Source: Anaerobacillus arseniciselenatis (lineage in GTDB: Bacteria > Bacillota > Bacilli > Bacillales > Anaerobacillaceae). Taken from it: 64,000 nucleotides of DNA. The DNA is taken from the NCBI RefSeq assembly GCF_001865995.1, contig NZ_MLQQ01000001.1, positions 868,001-932,000 on the forward strand, given 5' to 3'. The translations under genes and the position numbers were made by a program. Below the pieces are notes generated by a model. The model was not told the origin of the DNA. It ran no database searches and worked only from the letters and a program-made list of their open reading frames with translations. Shown here in pieces: positions 18,364 to 27,357 of this stretch (positions are counted from its first letter, which is position 1; the number at the start of each line of letters is the position of its first letter).

Positions 18364-20292
18364 ATGATACTTTTACAATGCGTTCAATTAACGAAAACAT
18401 TTGGTGCTGAACCAATATTATCGAATATAAAACTAGAAGTCCAATCAAAAGACCGCGTAGCGATTGTTGGTCGGAATGGTGCTGGTAAGTCAACGCTACT
18501 AAAAATTATTGCTGGAAAACTTTCTTACAATTCCGGAGATATTATTATTCCCAAAGATGTGACGATGGGGTATTTAGCGCAAGACACTGGTTTAGAATCG
18601 GAACGATCGATTTGGGAAGAGATGCTTTCTGTTTTTGAATATCTTATAAAAATGGAAAAAGAACTACGGAGTCTTGAAACTAAAATGTCCGATCCTACTT
18701 TTATTAATAATGAGAGTAATTACGAAAAACTTTTAAATGAGTACGATCTACTATCAGAAACTTTTAAACAAAAAGGTGGTTACCAGTACGAAGCCGATAT
18801 TCGTGGGATTTTGTCTGGCTTAAAATTTTCCGATAAAGACTATTCTACAAAAATATCAACATTAAGTGGTGGACAAAAGACACGGCTTGCATTAGGGAAG
18901 TTGTTATTAACACGCCCAGATCTCCTTATATTGGACGAGCCTACGAACCATTTAGATTTAGAAACACTAGCATGGTTAGAGCAATATTTACTTCATTATG
19001 AAGGAGCGATTTTAATCGTTTCTCATGACCGTTACTTTTTAGATAAAGTCACCAATATTGTTTATGAAATTTCACGGACAAAAGCAACTAAATTTGTCGG
19101 AAACTATAGCTATTATTTAGAAGAAAAGGCAAAACGTTATGAACTGGAAATGAAACAATACGAAAAGCAGCAAGAAGAAATTGAAAAGCTGCAAACATTC
19201 GTTCAAAAAAACATTGTCAGAGCTTCAACAACAAAAAGAGCGCAAAGTAGACGAAAACAACTAGAGCGCATGGAAAAACTCGATAAACCCCAAGGTGATG
19301 AAAAATCGGCAAATTTTTCTTTTGAAATAAAAAAACAAACAGGAAATGATGTCTTAAGAATTGAGCAGCTTTCTGGTGGCTATTCTCCACAAGAAACCTT
19401 ATTTGAAAATTTAACGTTAGCGATTAACCGTTCTGAAAGTATTGCTCTACTCGGGCCGAACGGAATTGGTAAGTCGACACTTTTAAAAACAATTACGAAA
19501 GAAATAGAGCCATTAGCAGGTTCAATTAAATACGGTAGTAATGTATCAATTGGCTACTACGACCAAGAACAAGCAAAATTAACTTCAAATAAACAAGTAT
19601 TATATGAACTTTGGGACGAGTATCCCCTAACTCCTGAAAAAGAAATTCGAACGATTTTAGGGAACTTCCTATTTAGTGGTGAGGATGTTTTAAAAAATGT
19701 TGCTGACCTTAGTGGCGGTGAAAAAGCTCGAGTTGCATTAGCAAAGCTAATGATGCTAAAATCCAATTTTCTAATCCTAGACGAACCTACAAATCACCTT
19801 GATTTAGATAGTAAAGAAATATTAGAAAATGCATTAATCGATTATCCTGGTACGATTCTTTTCGTTTCCCATGACCGTTACTTCGTTAACCGAATGGCTA
19901 CTCGTGTCGTCGAAATGACCAAAGAAGGATTCATCGACTATATCGGTGATTATGATTATTACATCATGAAAAAACAAGAAAACATAGAACGAGAACAACT
20001 TAAAGAAACAAAAGAAAAAAAATCGGAACAATTAGAAGAACAACCGAATAAACAATCATTTTTACAAGACAAAGAAGCAAAGCGAAAAGAACGACAACGC
20101 TTACGCCGCCTTGAAGAAATTGAACAAAATATTGAACAGTTAGAAACGTCGGTATCCGAAAAAGAAGAAGCGCTTTGTGATCCTGAAATTTACCAAGACC
20201 ACAACCGCGTTAGTGAATTAAACGATGAAATAGAAAAACTAAAAAAAGAACTCGATGAATTAATGGAAGAATGGACGGAATTAGAAGTTTAG
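18364..20292 (+). CDS. ydiF: ABC-F ATPase YdiF
   Basis: This 642-residue soluble protein has two ABC domains and no membrane segments. Domain 1 has GRNGAGKST, LSGGQKTRLALGK and LLILDEPTNHLDL; domain 2 has GPNGIGKST, LSGGEKARVALAK and FLILDEPTNHLDL. They are joined by a charged linker (~residues 245-315) and followed by a coiled-coil C-terminus (~540-642). ABC-F proteins act on the ribosomal E site as translation factors or antibiotic-resistance proteins. Its position beside moaC and rex matches housekeeping B. subtilis YdiF rather than a resistance gene. Confidence 0.93.
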   Translation: MILLQCVQLTKTFGAEPILSNIKLEVQSKDRVAIVGRNGAGKSTLLKIIAGKLSYNSGDIIIPKDVTMGYLAQDTGLESERSIWEEMLSVFEYLIKMEKELRSLETKMSDPTFINNESNYEKLLNEYDLLSETFKQKGGYQYEADIRGILSGLKFSDKDYSTKISTLSGGQKTRLALGKLLLTRPDLLILDEPTNHLDLETLAWLEQYLLHYEGAILIVSHDRYFLDKVTNIVYEISRTKATKFVGNYSYYLEEKAKRYELEMKQYEKQQEEIEKLQTFVQKNIVRASTTKRAQSRRKQLERMEKLDKPQGDEKSANFSFEIKKQTGNDVLRIEQLSGGYSPQETLFENLTLAINRSESIALLGPNGIGKSTLLKTITKEIEPLAGSIKYGSNVSIGYYDQEQAKLTSNKQVLYELWDEYPLTPEKEIRTILGNFLFSGEDVLKNVADLSGGEKARVALAKLMMLKSNFLILDEPTNHLDLDSKEILENALIDYPGTILFVSHDRYFVNRMATRVVEMTKEGFIDYIGDYDYYIMKKQENIEREQLKETKEKKSEQLEEQPNKQSFLQDKEAKRKERQRLRRLEEIEQNIEQLETSVSEKEEALCDPEIYQDHNRVSELNDEIEKLKKELDELMEEWTELEV

Positions 20293-20463
20293 AGTGTTGA
20301 GTTCGTTGTCAGTTTTGAGTTTTGAATGTTGAGTTTTGAGTTAGTGAATGTTACGCTTCGAGGCGAAAACCAAGATACAATTATTGTTTTAATATAAAGT
20401 TCATGCTTCGGAGCGTAACCCACAAACAACTCAACACTCTTCACTCAAAACTACAACTCAACA
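20293..20463. repeat. TTTTGAG-type palindromic repeat between ydiF and a membrane protein gene
   Basis: Left arm GTGTTGAGTTC...AGTTTTGAGTTTTGAATG with ACGCTTCGAGGCG; right arm CTTCGGAGCGTAAC...CAACTCAACACTC...ACTCAAAACT. It is the same family as 14011-14148. Placed between convergent genes, it may serve as a terminator. Confidence 0.7.
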
Positions 20464-22590
20464 CTACCCTTCTTCTAACGCCCAATAATAACTCGTACAG
20501 ACGATGATGAACATTGATGTAGCAGCAGATACTACTCCTGAATCGTTTATAATTAGTAAAGTTATCGAAGCGACGACACCCGTCTGAATTAGTACTCGCT
20601 TCACTTCATTCCCGACAATTTTTTTTCGGCGCCATAAATATAAAGCAATTAAAAGATACGTCGTTACAAATAACTGTGTCCAATTACTATATCTAAAGAT
20701 TTTCCAATTCATCTCCAACTTACGCTTGATCGTATCTAAAATATACGTAAAATCGCCACTAAATAGCTTCGAAAAGGCATAACCAATATGAGACTCTTTC
20801 CCATTTAACTGTGTAAAGAACAAGATCGCTAAAACGACCGGCACCACAAAGCTAATGATGATTAATAACTTTCGCCATTGAAAATCAGTGAAATAATAAC
20901 GGTAATAAAAAAATCCGAACATTACACCTGCCGATATTGTTGCGCCTGCATTAGCTCCAAGGTAAGTAGAACTTAAAATGATGATTGTTCCTAAAGCGAG
21001 CATCATTAACACAAACCAATTTCTAAAATATCGTTGCTGTACGAGCAATAAGCCTGAGATTAAGTATATACCAGCAAACTCATTACCAATTCCGTAATAT
21101 CTCGCCCCTATAATTGGATCATATCCTAAGTACGAGCGCTGCATAAAATAATTACCAAAAAATAAATCGACTGAAATACTTATAAAAATAGCACCACTTA
21201 AAACGAATATCGGATTACGGACAAGCTTAACGAATAAATAGCCTGTTAAAAAACTACAAAAAATAATGAATAACAAATAAACGTTAGGTTGGATATAGTT
21301 TAATAAATAAGGTGTGATTAAAAACCACAACGGCGAGCTAACCCCACTAATGAGAAGAACTTTTGCAATCTTCTTGAATGTCTCATTTTTATCCTTAACT
21401 AAGATAATTAAGCTAACGATAATTAATAACAACACTAATAAAGTTATATAGCTAGATAAGACGACATTTCTCGATTTAAACACTAGAAACATTAAATCAA
21501 GATTTTTTAAGCCTTCTTCTAGAACTGCTTCATTAATAACTTCTTTTTGAATAGGCTTCCCTATGAATTGTCCTTTTTGTGGAATGCGATAAAAGTTTAA
21601 AATCGTCGGTGCAATATCTAAATTACTAATGACAAAATCTTGTCTCGTTGTATCCGATCGTAAAAGATAGCTTTGGATAACACCTTCTTCTTTACCCCAA
21701 TAAAAAAATGGAGCAAGTCGCTCTTTATTTTGATAAGCATCACTGTGGACCATTGGGGATAACAACATTAAATCTTCTACATAATCCCCTGTTAATAACT
21801 TATGAACAAACATCTCTAGGTTTATTAAACTTAGCTCATACCTTTCAACAAAATATGCCTCACTCATATTTTCTTTTTGATCGTACAAGCGAAAGACATC
21901 TCCCCATTCAATCACCGTAAAACTCCGTTCATCCTTTTCTTGAATGGTAGATAGCCAATCATAAATGTTATCCACATCCATCTCTACCCCTGATGGTGCA
22001 CCAATACTTTTTTTCGTTGCCTCAGTTAGTGCCCCTCCGGTTAATCCCTTATTATCCATCGTAAAAAGAGGACCGTAACGTACTTTTTTCTCATTAACGT
22101 CACTATTTCCAATCACGTAGCGACTTACACCGTATTGCTTTAAGGATTCGCCAATGATCCCGATTTCAACTTTATTATTTTTATCCACAAGTTTATGAAG
22201 TAGAGGGTGAAAAATAACTCCTTCTTCAACAGTATTCCCTGTCCATTGTTGATAAAGTTCCTCTGCGAAAACGTTATCAACAACCTCTCCACTCATATAT
22301 GCATTCCAATCTACTATTCCTAAAGCTCTAACACCAGTACTTAAGCTTACTGCGCTATTCAAATAAGAGTAAGGTCCATCTGGACGAATGTTCATCCCAG
22401 ACATTCCACTCGTTTCCCACAAGTGTAAGAACTGTCCATTCTCTCTCAGCCATTTGACTTCTTGAAAAGAAAAATCCGGAACAACAATTAAGGTTAAGTC
22501 GCTAGCTTCCTCACCAGCTTGTACAGCTTTTCCACAAACTATTAACATAACTAAAATACATATGAATGTTATCCTTTTAATCATCACCAT
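20464..22590 (-). CDS. Membrane protein with alkaline-phosphatase-superfamily-like exodomain
   Basis: The product is about 708 residues from ATG 22590; a GTG at 22605 is an alternative, and ribosome binding is weak for both. An N-terminal signal segment (ITFICILVMLIVCGKAVQA) leads a ~330-residue exported domain ending in DIAPTILNFYRIP, a segment typical of alkaline phosphatase/sulfatase-superfamily folds. About ten to twelve membrane segments follow (~residues 365-700), with a conserved-looking YYGIGNEFAG loop. I do not know a named function. It might act on lipid-linked or cell-wall glycan phosphates, which is a guess from the fold. It intrudes between ydiF and tsaD, which are neighbours in B. 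subtilis. Confidence 0.7.
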   Translation of the reverse strand: MVMIKRITFICILVMLIVCGKAVQAGEEASDLTLIVVPDFSFQEVKWLRENGQFLHLWETSGMSGMNIRPDGPYSYLNSAVSLSTGVRALGIVDWNAYMSGEVVDNVFAEELYQQWTGNTVEEGVIFHPLLHKLVDKNNKVEIGIIGESLKQYGVSRYVIGNSDVNEKKVRYGPLFTMDNKGLTGGALTEATKKSIGAPSGVEMDVDNIYDWLSTIQEKDERSFTVIEWGDVFRLYDQKENMSEAYFVERYELSLINLEMFVHKLLTGDYVEDLMLLSPMVHSDAYQNKERLAPFFYWGKEEGVIQSYLLRSDTTRQDFVISNLDIAPTILNFYRIPQKGQFIGKPIQKEVINEAVLEEGLKNLDLMFLVFKSRNVVLSSYITLLVLLLIIVSLIILVKDKNETFKKIAKVLLISGVSSPLWFLITPYLLNYIQPNVYLLFIIFCSFLTGYLFVKLVRNPIFVLSGAIFISISVDLFFGNYFMQRSYLGYDPIIGARYYGIGNEFAGIYLISGLLLVQQRYFRNWFVLMMLALGTIIILSSTYLGANAGATISAGVMFGFFYYRYYFTDFQWRKLLIIISFVVPVVLAILFFTQLNGKESHIGYAFSKLFSGDFTYILDTIKRKLEMNWKIFRYSNWTQLFVTTYLLIALYLWRRKKIVGNEVKRVLIQTGVVASITLLIINDSGVVSAATSMFIIVCTSYYWALEEG

Positions 22591-22620
22591 GACAACTTCA
22601 TCCACCGTTAATTTTCTGAC

Positions 22621-22779
22621 ATATCCACATTATCAACAATTTCACCCACAGTTTAAACACTGATATGATAAGCTTTTTAAAAGTTATGCACAATTACACA
22701 GAAGTTATCCCCATGTTTTTTATTCACATGTTTTTTCCTAATTGGACTGCTTTTTCAGACGTTATCCACATTGTCCACA
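22621..22779 (+). promoter_or_regulatory. DnaA-box cluster downstream of tsaD
   Basis: Eight nonamers close to TTATCCACA lie in one orientation within 160 bp: ATATCCACA 22621, TTATCAACA 22630, TCACCCACA 22642, TTATGCACA 22684, TTATCCCCA 22705, TTATTCACA 22730, TTATCCACA 22762 (perfect) and TTGTCCACA 22771. From memory, B. subtilis has a DnaA-box cluster at the equivalent gcp(tsaD)-ydiF region among a few sites that titrate DnaA. No replication gene is nearby, so this is not oriC. Confidence 0.8.
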
Positions 22780-22906
22780 GTTGAGTTGTTAATAAGTACC
22801 TACGTTCTCTATTGACTTTGAACTTATGTTTTGAATTTTACTGTTGAATGTTGAATAATTTTAGGTATTTCTCGGAAATAACGAAGAACTTTGTCTAAAA
22901 ATATTA

Positions 22907-22933
22907 CAAAAAGACCATTCCTTAGGAACAGTC
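22907..22933 (-). terminator. Terminator of the thiL-tsaEB-rimI-tsaD operon
   Basis: On the minus strand GACTGTTCC pairs with GGAATGGTC, followed by TTTTTG, eight bases after the tsaD stop. Confidence 0.8.
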
Positions 22934-22941
22934 TCGTTCAT

Positions 22942-23955
22942 TTAGTCGTTTTCTAAATCAAGTCCTGGATTTCCGTTTAATGTATAGCTTGTGAATTGTT
23001 GTTTTTCTAAATGTACAAAAGCAGCTGCTCCGATCATCGCTGCGTTATCTGTGCATAAGTATAGAGGGGGAATGACGAGTTCAATTCCTAACTCTGTAAA
23101 TTGTTCTTTCAATTTTTCGCGAAGTCCTTTGTTGGCGGCTACTCCACCAGCTACTAAAAATTGCTTTACGTCATATTCCGTGGCAGCTCTTTTTGACTTT
23201 TCCACAAGCACTTCGATGACACTTTCTTGGAAGCTTGCCGCAAGATCTTCTTTAGAAATTTCAATTCCTTTTTGTTTTGCGTTATGTAAAGTGTTAATAA
23301 CCGCTGACTTTAAACCACTAAAACTAAAGTCATATGAATCTGGTTCAAGCCATGCTCTCGGTAAATCAATTGAAGCTTCACCACTTGCTGCTAGACGATC
23401 TATATGAGGGCCTCCCGGGTATGGTAAATTTAATGTCCTAGCTACTTTATCATACGCCTCTCCGACAGCGTCATCTCTCGTTTCACCGATCACTTCAAAG
23501 CTTCCGTGCTCTTTCATATAAACAAGCTCTGTATGTCCTCCAGAAACGACTAATGTCATTAATGGAAACGACAAGTCAGTAATAAGTTGATTAGCATAAA
23601 TATGCCCGGCAATATGATGAACACCTATTAAAGGTAAGCTGTGAGCAAATGCCAAAGCTTTCGCAGCATTAACACCAATTAAAAGTGCACCTACAAGTCC
23701 AGGTCCTTCGGTAACAGCAATTGCTGATAAATCGTTATATGTTACGTTAGCTTCTTTCATCGCTTCTTCGATAATGACTGTTATTTGCTCCACATGGTGT
23801 CTTGATGCAATTTCAGGAACAACTCCACCAAATCGTTTATGACTTTCGATTTGAGATGCGACTATATTCGATAATATTTCATTACCATTTTTTATAACGG
23901 CTGCCGCTGTCTCATCACAACTCGTTTCAATTGCCAATATTAATTTTTTATCCAT
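22942..23955 (-). CDS. tsaD: tRNA threonylcarbamoyltransferase TsaD (Gcp)
   Basis: This 337-residue catalytic subunit of t6A tRNA modification transfers the threonylcarbamoyl group to A37 of ANN-decoding tRNAs with TsaB and TsaE. Signatures are [13 protein letters not shown] at the N-terminus, [15 protein letters not shown], the metal site [14 protein letters not shown] and the C-terminal DNAAMIGAA. It starts one base after the rimI stop and is the last gene of the operon. Length is normal. Confidence 0.98.
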   Translation of the reverse strand: MDKKLILAIETSCDETAAAVIKNGNEILSNIVASQIESHKRFGGVVPEIASRHHVEQITVIIEEAMKEANVTYNDLSAIAVTEGPGLVGALLIGVNAAKALAFAHSLPLIGVHHIAGHIYANQLITDLSFPLMTLVVSGGHTELVYMKEHGSFEVIGETRDDAVGEAYDKVARTLNLPYPGGPHIDRLAASGEASIDLPRAWLEPDSYDFSFSGLKSAVINTLHNAKQKGIEISKEDLAASFQESVIEVLVEKSKRAATEYDVKQFLVAGGVAANKGLREKLKEQFTELGIELVIPPLYLCTDNAAMIGAAAFVHLEKQQFTSYTLNGNPGLDLEND

Positions 23956-24405
23956 TTATAATCCCACCCACATAACAAGAGCATTCTCTTGATTATCAGT
24001 ATAATAATTTTTTCGAATTCCACCTGAATTAAATCCTAGCTTTTTATAAAGGCTTTGTGCTATATGGTTAGATACTCTCACTTCTAACGTCATTTTAATT
24101 GCACCTAATGATCGGGAAACATCCATTGCATGAACTAATAATCTTTCCCCAAGATTTTTGCCACGATAATTATTTTCAATCGCGATATTCGTAATATGGG
24201 CCTCATCAACGATGATCCACAATCCACAATAACCGATGATTTCTTCACCGCACTGTAATACGAGATAATGGGCAAACTTATTATTGATTAATTCATTTAC
24301 AAAGGCAGTACGGCTCCAAGGTGTTGCAAAGCAATTGTTCTCTACTTTTAATACATTATCTATGTCTTCTTCTACCATATACCTAATCGTAAAATTCTCT
24401 TCCAT
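23956..24405 (-). CDS. rimI: Ribosomal protein N-acetyltransferase RimI
   Basis: This ~149-residue GNAT protein has acetyl-CoA motif NIAIENNYRGKNLGERLL and the C-terminal SLYKKLGFNSGGIRKNYY. ATG 24405 is nine bases after AAGG; TTG 24411 is the alternative. The RimI group acetylates the N-terminus of ribosomal protein S18 in E. coli; the bacillar target is less certain. It is tightly packed between tsaB and tsaD. A single TTATCCACA sits just upstream (24417). Confidence 0.92.
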   Translation of the reverse strand: MEENFTIRYMVEEDIDNVLKVENNCFATPWSRTAFVNELINNKFAHYLVLQCGEEIIGYCGLWIIVDEAHITNIAIENNYRGKNLGERLLVHAMDVSRSLGAIKMTLEVRVSNHIAQSLYKKLGFNSGGIRKNYYTDNQENALVMWVGL

Positions 24406-24427
24406 AACCAACTACCTTATCCACAAC

Positions 24428-25123
24428 TTATTTTTCTTGATTAGCTAACCAATTCGCCTCAGCCTCTGCTAAACGAATATAATTCGGGGTAAATGAATGA
24501 ACGTCTTTTGTCGGCTCCTTAGCAATTCCTACCCTTGCCAACTCACTAGGACGTGGGTTATGATCACTTATTTGACCGAACTGAACCTTATCCCCTAACT
24601 TTTCGATAATAATTTCTTTATGGATGGAAATATCATTTCCTAAAAAAAGAACATTTTCGTATTGACTATTTAAATGACTCGCCCAATCTGTAACAAGACA
24701 AATTTGATCACGAGCGATATTCGTAAATTCACCATTCATATCTCCGTAAAGACCAGTATATACTTGCCCTCTTCTCGCATCAAAAATAGGAGATATTACC
24801 CCGTTAAAAAAACGACCATTTTGCGCTAACACTTCGATACTAGACACACCAACAAGAGGAATTCCTAACGAGTAAGCTAATGTTTTCGCTGTCGTTACTC
24901 CTATCCTTACTCCTGTATAAGAACCAGGACCATGTGCAACAATAATTCGCTCTAGTTGATTAGGGCGAACTCCGGTATCCTTCATTAACTCATCGATAGC
25001 TGGCATTAAACGAATCGAGTGATTTTTTTTCAAGTTTGTAATTACTTCTCCTAATACTTGATCCCCATCTACTACAGAAACACCCATCACAAAAGTAGAA
25101 GTATCAATAGCTAAAGCTTTCAT
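24428..25123 (-). CDS. tsaB: t6A synthesis subunit TsaB
   Basis: This 231-residue ASKHA-fold scaffold pairs with TsaD. It shows ALAIDTST at the N-terminus, AHGPGSYTGVRIGVTTAK and GVSSIEVLA, and lacks the metal-binding histidines of TsaD. The start overlaps the tsaE stop by four bases. Needed for t6A37 modification. Confidence 0.96.
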   Translation of the reverse strand: MKALAIDTSTFVMGVSVVDGDQVLGEVITNLKKNHSIRLMPAIDELMKDTGVRPNQLERIIVAHGPGSYTGVRIGVTTAKTLAYSLGIPLVGVSSIEVLAQNGRFFNGVISPIFDARRGQVYTGLYGDMNGEFTNIARDQICLVTDWASHLNSQYENVLFLGNDISIHKEIIIEKLGDKVQFGQISDHNPRPSELARVGIAKEPTKDVHSFTPNYIRLAEAEANWLANQEK

Positions 25124-25587
25124 TTATTTAATAGCTCCTTACATAATAGATTGTATCTTTCTCCGTGTGGTGTAAGTAAAACTTTCCGGTGATGATCTCC
25201 TTCATGAAAAATCTCAATCGCAAGTCGCTCATTTGGAAGCTGCTCTTCAATGAGGCTTGCCCACTCAACGACCGTGACACCTTCTCCATAAAAATATTCA
25301 TCAAAACCTAAATCCTCTTCACTACCACTAACACGATAAACGTCCATATGGTAAAGTGGTAGTCGTCCTTTATATTCTTTAATAATCGTAAATGTCGGGC
25401 TATTCACCGTCTTTTTTACCTCTAGGCCTTTGGCTAACCCTTTCGTAAAATGGGTTTTCCCTGCACCTAAATCACCTTCTAATGTGATCACAGTGCCGGC
25501 TTCTATAGCTTCACCTAAACACTCTGCAAACTTCATCGTTTCTTCTGGAGATGCTGCATGTATTGTATAGTTATCCATTTCATTCAC
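25120..25587 (-). CDS. tsaE: t6A synthesis ATPase TsaE
   Basis: This 155-residue P-loop ATPase regenerates the TsaD-TsaB complex. It has Walker A GDLGAGKTHF, SPTFTIIKEY, LYHMDVYR and the conserved VVEWA. It starts three bases after the thiL stop and overlaps tsaB. Confidence 0.96.
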   Translation of the reverse strand: MNEMDNYTIHAASPEETMKFAECLGEAIEAGTVITLEGDLGAGKTHFTKGLAKGLEVKKTVNSPTFTIIKEYKGRLPLYHMDVYRVSGSEEDLGFDEYFYGEGVTVVEWASLIEEQLPNERLAIEIFHEGDHHRKVLLTPHGERYNLLCKELLNK

Positions 25588-25590
25588 CTT

Positions 25591-26577
25591 TTATTTAAAA
25601 TGATTAAAACCTTGTTTATGTAACCGTTCTTTTTTACCGTTCATCGTTATATACACATTTGCGTGGCCTGTAGTTACTTCACCTATAATTGTAAGTTTTA
25701 CCCCTTTTTGATTAAACGTTTGATTAATTTTAGTAAATGCCTCTTTTGGCATCGTTCCTACTAATTGATAATCTTCACCACCAAAAAGGCTCCACTTCTT
25801 TTTCTGATCGTCTGAATAGTTTTTTATGTAGTCACTTCGCGGAATTTTTTCATAGTCAATTGTGAGTTCTACGTTACTCGCTTCTGCAATTTCATTTGCT
25901 TCGCTTGCAAGTCCATCACTAATGTCATTTAACGAAATTCTCTCATTAGCATTCGCTAAAATCCGTCCTGCTTCTACTTGCGGCTCTGGGAGTTGGTGGG
26001 CTTGAAGTAACTTCTTTTCACTATCTGTATATGGGTAGTTATAACCATGCTTTAACAATAGTTCTAATCCAGCGGCAGAAGCACCTACTTCACCTACAAC
26101 AAAAACATAATCTCCAGGCTGAGCTTGATCTCTGTACAAACTTCTTCCTTTTTCAATTCTACCACAAACGGTCACTGTAACGATTAAGCCTTGTTTAGAG
26201 GAAACCGTATCTCCACCAATTAGATCGACAGAATAATCATTCCCTAACAATGACATTCCAGCATAGATTTCATTTAATTCCTTTTCTGTCCAATCACTCG
26301 GAATCGCAATAGAAACAAGATAATATGTAGGCATTCCACCCATTGCAGCAATATCACTAATATTCACAGCGAGAGCTTTATAACCGATCATAAAAGGCGT
26401 CATCGTTTGTTTAGTAAAATGTACTCCTTCTACCATTGTATCCATACATATCAACTCATCAAACGTACTACTCCCCTCAAAAACGGCAGAATCATCACCT
26501 ATGCCTTTTTTTAAAGAAGTTTGATGGATGTTTTTTGGTTTTATCCTTTTTATAAAATCAAATTCATCTTTTAACAA
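25591..26577 (-). CDS. thiL: Thiamine-monophosphate kinase ThiL
   Basis: This 328-residue enzyme phosphorylates thiamine phosphate to TPP, the coenzyme. It shows DEFDFIKRI at the N-terminus, GIGDDSAVF, DTMVEGVHF, NISDIAAMGG and the C-terminal SDGLASE and GGEDYQL, all PurM-type ATP and metal sites. The start is TTG 26577 with only a weak GGTGTG upstream. It heads the tsa operon, as in B. subtilis, and functionally links to thiGH in this window. Confidence 0.96.
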   Translation of the reverse strand: MLKDEFDFIKRIKPKNIHQTSLKKGIGDDSAVFEGSSTFDELICMDTMVEGVHFTKQTMTPFMIGYKALAVNISDIAAMGGMPTYYLVSIAIPSDWTEKELNEIYAGMSLLGNDYSVDLIGGDTVSSKQGLIVTVTVCGRIEKGRSLYRDQAQPGDYVFVVGEVGASAAGLELLLKHGYNYPYTDSEKKLLQAHQLPEPQVEAGRILANANERISLNDISDGLASEANEIAEASNVELTIDYEKIPRSDYIKNYSDDQKKKWSLFGGEDYQLVGTMPKEAFTKINQTFNQKGVKLTIIGEVTTGHANVYITMNGKKERLHKQGFNHFK

Positions 26578-26695
26578 AATAAATCACACCATTTTTATAT
26601 TTTAGTATGTGCGGTGACTGTGCCTACTTTGTGTAGGACAGCCCCAATTCATATAGTAGTTTATCTTATTTTGGACAAAAAACCTAGTATTAGAG

Positions 26696-26806
26696 TGAAT
26701 TTCATAATTACCAAAAACGAGCCACATCACGCAATATATAGTTTGCGAATGGTTTTGACGCAACTATATTGATCTTCGTGGCGAAAATAATGAATTATGA
26801 AATTCA
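26696..26806. repeat. MITE-like palindromic repeat, copy B
   Basis: The 111 bp element shares the TGAATTTCATAATT terminal inverted repeats. It is nearly identical to copy C at 62689 (opposite orientation) and more distant from copy A at 11309. It lies in the thiL-tRNA gap. Confidence 0.9.
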
Positions 26807-26922
26807 TTAAAGTGAAAATAAAAAAAGCACAAGAATTTACTCCTGTACTACGGTAATCGTATATAATTTATAAACAACTTTTAGCACTTCCTACAAAAAG
26901 CACACTCAGGATGTTTAAGGAT

Positions 26923-26999
<77 letters not shown>

Positions 27000-27276
27000 A
27001 TAATAAGAAATAATATAATTTTGTGCTTGCTCCTAGCGAGGGACTGTCTCTTCCTCTGCTAGCTTTGCTTTGTAGTTAGATGCGTCGAGACAACTCGTTG
27101 CTTATTCAACGATGTTCTGCTCGTTGCTCCATCCCGCGATAATAATAAATTATAAAGTGTTGTTCTTGCTCCTAGTAAGGCACTGTCTCTTCCTCTACTA
27201 GTATCGCTTTGTAGTTTTTGCGTCGAGACAACTCGTCGCTTTTTCAACGATGTTATGCTCGTTGCTCCATCCCGCG
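27000..27276 (-). repeat. Two tandem 138-139 bp repeats copying the tRNA-fMet 5' end and its upstream region
   Basis: The 14 bases TGCTCCATCCCGCG, the tRNA 5' end in reverse, occur at 26986 (real gene), 27125 and 27263, spaced 139 and 138 bp apart. Between them lie similar units with TGCTCCTAG, GTCTCTTCCTCT, GTCGAGACAACTCG and TTCAACGATGTT. Read on the minus strand, each unit places a TATAAT- or TATATT-like hexamer a few bases upstream of the tRNA start, so the duplicated segment probably includes the promoter. The two distal tRNA copies stop after 14 bases and cannot form a tRNA. Confidence 0.8.
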
Positions 27277-27305
27277 ATAATAATAAATTTTTGCTAAAAT
27301 CATTT

Positions 27306-27345
27306 GTTTTGCTTGTGATATTGTTAATAATAGCACAAGCAAAAC
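27306..27345 (-). terminator. Hairpin downstream of the trans-sulfuration gene
   Basis: TTTTGCTTGTG and CACAAGCAAAA form an 11 bp stem 13 bases past the stop at 27358; the following T run is weak. Confidence 0.55.
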
Positions 27346-27357
27346 CCGAATGCAAAT

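Noticed and set aside
22621-22779. Replication origin
   Set aside because: Despite clustered DnaA boxes there is no dnaA, dnaN or AT-rich unwinding tract pattern; a titration or regulatory cluster is more likely.
27059-27355. 98-codon minus-strand frame across the tRNA repeats
   Set aside because: The repeated peptide simply translates the tandem DNA repeats; no ribosome binding site and no coding signature.
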